NCBI GenBank assembly: GCA_945938205.1
Contig: CAMEUL010000063.1
Location: 1 to 8,052, forward strand
Direction: 5' to 3'
DNA: 8,052 nt
Source: an uncultured Traorella sp.
Lineage (GTDB): Bacteria; Bacillota_I; Bacilli_A; Erysipelotrichales; Erysipelotrichaceae
Shown here in pieces: positions 6,864-8,052 of the stretch. A program made the position numbers and the translations under genes. Each line of letters opens with the position of its first letter. Within the stretch, counting starts at the first letter, position 1. Below the pieces are notes generated by a model. That model was not told the DNA's origin. It did no database searches and saw only the letters and a list, made by a program, of their open reading frames with translations.

Positions 6864-6892
6864 ATCATAAATCAGTTTCTAGAAAGATTCAA
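6864..6892 (-). promoter_or_regulatory. SigmaA-type promoter for the HIT gene
   Basis: On the complement, TTGAAT (6887-6892) is followed by a 17-base spacer and TATGAT (6864-6869), close to the vegetative consensus. The AAGGAG site of the HIT gene follows with a very short leader. The -35 lies within the last codons of the ParB-like gene (stop at 6879-6881), so the HIT gene, and MATE by read-through, can be expressed independently of the upstream pair. Confidence 0.65.
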
Positions 6893-7493
6893 GAGACTTA
6901 AAATATTCATCGCAATAAGCATTCCATTTTATTTCATAAGCATCATGATCCAGCAATTCAAGATCATAAGGAGAAAAAATATTTCTTCGGATCGCTTCTT
7001 TCACAAAATCACGAATTGAAGGATCACTCTCAGACATAACAGCAAAAACATGAGTAAATCCTAAAATCGTAGCGTAATACAGTCTTGTATGTCCATCCAA
7101 TGCGATGAATCTTTGACCATCGGCAAGGACTTGAATAATGATATCTTCAGGTTTGAATATGAAAGTGCTGATGGCTTTTACCTTTTCTTGATCTACAAAG
7201 AACTGGGATGGCTGAATATCTTTCAGTGATATCTGAATTCTTTTTAAAGGCTTATATTCTTTGATAACTCTTTTTTGTTCATCATAGAATTTCCAAATAT
7301 GAGGTGTATAGAAACGAAATTCCTCGATCAGTTCATCAAAATATAAAGAAGATCTACTGTGAATAACGGCTTCAAAGTCAGAGATGATTTCTACTTCATA
7401 GGGAATTTGGTCAATAAGAAAACATCCATGCTGGTTCAGCACTTTTGTTGAGAATCTTGCATCCTGATAGTGATTGATACGTTCAATTTCCAT
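6879..7493 (-). CDS. ParB-like-domain protein of unknown function
   Basis: A 204-residue soluble protein with no signal peptide or membrane segment. The N-terminal 80 residues are an unrecognised alpha/beta region (HGCFLIDQIPYEVEII near 22-37, then an aromatic stretch FRFYTPHIWKFYDE near 59-72). Residues about 85-170 look like a ParB/sulfiredoxin-type fold: IQISLKDIQPSQ, then LDGHTRLYYATILGF (132-146), where GHTR replaces the GERR box of true ParB. There is no helix-turn-helix or CTP-ParB partner region, and the protein is too short for a chromosome partition ParB, so a partition role is unlikely; ParB-like folds also include nucleases, NTPases and kinases. It starts 10 bases after the DUF1287 stop with only a weak purine-rich site, suggesting translational coupling with that gene. 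Domain call is moderate, function unknown. Confidence 0.65.
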   Translation of the reverse strand: MEIERINHYQDARFSTKVLNQHGCFLIDQIPYEVEIISDFEAVIHSRSSLYFDELIEEFRFYTPHIWKFYDEQKRVIKEYKPLKRIQISLKDIQPSQFFVDQEKVKAISTFIFKPEDIIIQVLADGQRFIALDGHTRLYYATILGFTHVFAVMSESDPSIRDFVKEAIRRNIFSPYDLELLDHDAYEIKWNAYCDEYFKSLESF

Positions 7494-7503
7494 AATTTTT
7501 TCT

Positions 7504-8052
7504 TTATTGCCGAATACGGTAATGCCCTACGATGTCGTTTCTGCTTTTCAGGATATCCTCTTCATAAAACAGCTGATAGGGGCTTGCATGGTGCAATACA
7601 AAAGGAACACCATGGCGGTTTCGGTTATCTGAGATGATACCGATATGGTTTGAAAAGATCACAATATCTCCACCTTGCCACTTATCGATTTCAGAAATAT
7701 CGGTTGTCAGGGACTGTGCATGTGCATCAAAATATACCTTCAGGTTTTTTACTCTTCTGAAATCGATGTTTTTGTCAACAACATCGATATCATATCGATC
7801 TTTATTTTCTAGAATATCTTGATTGACCAGTTCCATCAGATCATATCCGGCTCCACGCATTCCAAAAGCAACAACATCCGTGCAGACTCCTTGTCCATCA
7901 TCCGGATAACCAGTAGCATAATAGACACTTTTATATTTTGGTTTGGTATCCAGATAGGCTTTTACACTATACAACAGATCACTTTGATCATCCAAACCGT
8001 CTCCATCTTGATCCTTATCACTCGTATAGACTTCGATATTAACAGAATCTGA
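7504..8052 (-). CDS. DUF1287 protein with an N-terminal Asp-rich (calcium-loop-like) segment, 5' end outside the window
   Basis: The reading frame is open from the window edge to the TAA at 7504-7506, giving 182 visible residues. A TTG at 7995 is not a credible start because the frame continues upstream without a stop. The first 19 visible residues include DKDQDGDG, continuing as LDDQSD, an Asp-ladder like EF-hand or thrombospondin-3 calcium loops. The rest matches DUF1287: GYPDDGQGVCTDVV, NIDFRRVKNLKVYFD, WQGGDIVIFSNHIGIISD and a closing GHYRI. The Cys in GVCTDV, the His in NHIGI and a later HH resemble the Cys/His arrangement of NlpC/P60-like papain-fold enzymes, so a cell-wall or amide hydrolase role is possible but unproven. 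Such proteins are often exported; any signal peptide would be beyond the edge. It is followed at 10 bases by the ParB-like gene, probably in one operon. Confidence 0.8.
   Translation of the reverse strand, partial: SDSVNIEVYTSDKDQDGDGLDDQSDLLYSVKAYLDTKPKYKSVYYATGYPDDGQGVCTDVVAFGMRGAGYDLMELVNQDILENKDRYDIDVVDKNIDFRRVKNLKVYFDAHAQSLTTDISEIDKWQGGDIVIFSNHIGIISDNRNRHGVPFVLHHASPYQLFYEEDILKSRNDIVGHYRIRQ

Noticed and set aside
6732..7019. 95-codon plus-strand open frame across the HIT/ParB-like junction
   Set aside because: It is antisense to two genes with recognisable motifs and crosses their promoter region; no ribosome binding site is seen.
6879..7493. Chromosome partition ParB/Spo0J
   Set aside because: The protein lacks the helix-turn-helix and C-terminal dimer domain, has GHTR instead of GERR, and has no parA neighbour.
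1..8052. Defence system, toxin-antitoxin pair, phage or insertion sequence content
   Set aside because: I found no transposase, integrase, terminal repeats, CRISPR-like repeats or small toxin/antitoxin pair; gene content and codon style look uniform across the window.

Overview
The window is a low-GC, tightly packed stretch of bacterial chromosome. Strong AGGAGG-type Shine-Dalgarno sites, U-tract terminators and the type of proteins point to Bacillota, possibly an Erysipelotrichia-like lineage. That placement is inferred from style and protein resemblance, not from a marker gene. I see no mobile element, CRISPR array, tRNA or rRNA, and no intergenic gap longer than about 120 bases.

Layout. 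Plus strand: the 3' end of a NagD/YutF-type HAD phosphatase (2-187), then a small YqaA-like VTT/DedA-type membrane protein (213-728). The membrane protein gene runs tail-to-tail into a minus-strand class I glutamine amidotransferase-like hydrolase of the PuuD/peptidase C26 type (669-1292), with a 60-base overlap of the two coding ends. A divergent intergenic region of about 116 bases (1293-1408) carries an A/T-flanked dyad and TATAAT-like boxes. It leads into nrdA (start 1409, not the longer ORF start at 1397) and nrdB (3941-4981), a two-gene operon for an aerobic class I ribonucleotide reductase. The operon closes with a strong bidirectional hairpin terminator at 4985-5010.

The rest lies on the minus strand, transcribed from right to left. 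It begins with a DUF1287 protein whose 5' end is outside the window (7504-8052), followed by a ParB-like-domain protein of unknown role (6879-7493), a HIT-family nucleotide hydrolase/transferase (6447-6842) with a good sigmaA-type promoter, and a MATE-family multidrug/cation antiporter (5042-6406). An intrinsic terminator sits between HIT and MATE only 17 bases before the MATE start codon, so MATE appears to be expressed by read-through or attenuation.

Functionally, the only clear multi-gene system is NrdA+NrdB, which makes deoxynucleotides. The others look like housekeeping or accessory metabolism genes with no obvious shared pathway. I did not find a convincing novel system. The items most worth a second look are the MATE leader terminator, the Asp-rich calcium-loop-like segment fused ahead of DUF1287 and its pairing with the ParB-like protein, the extra cone-like region in NrdA, the start codon of the VTT gene inside a terminator-like hairpin, and the dyad in front of nrdA.
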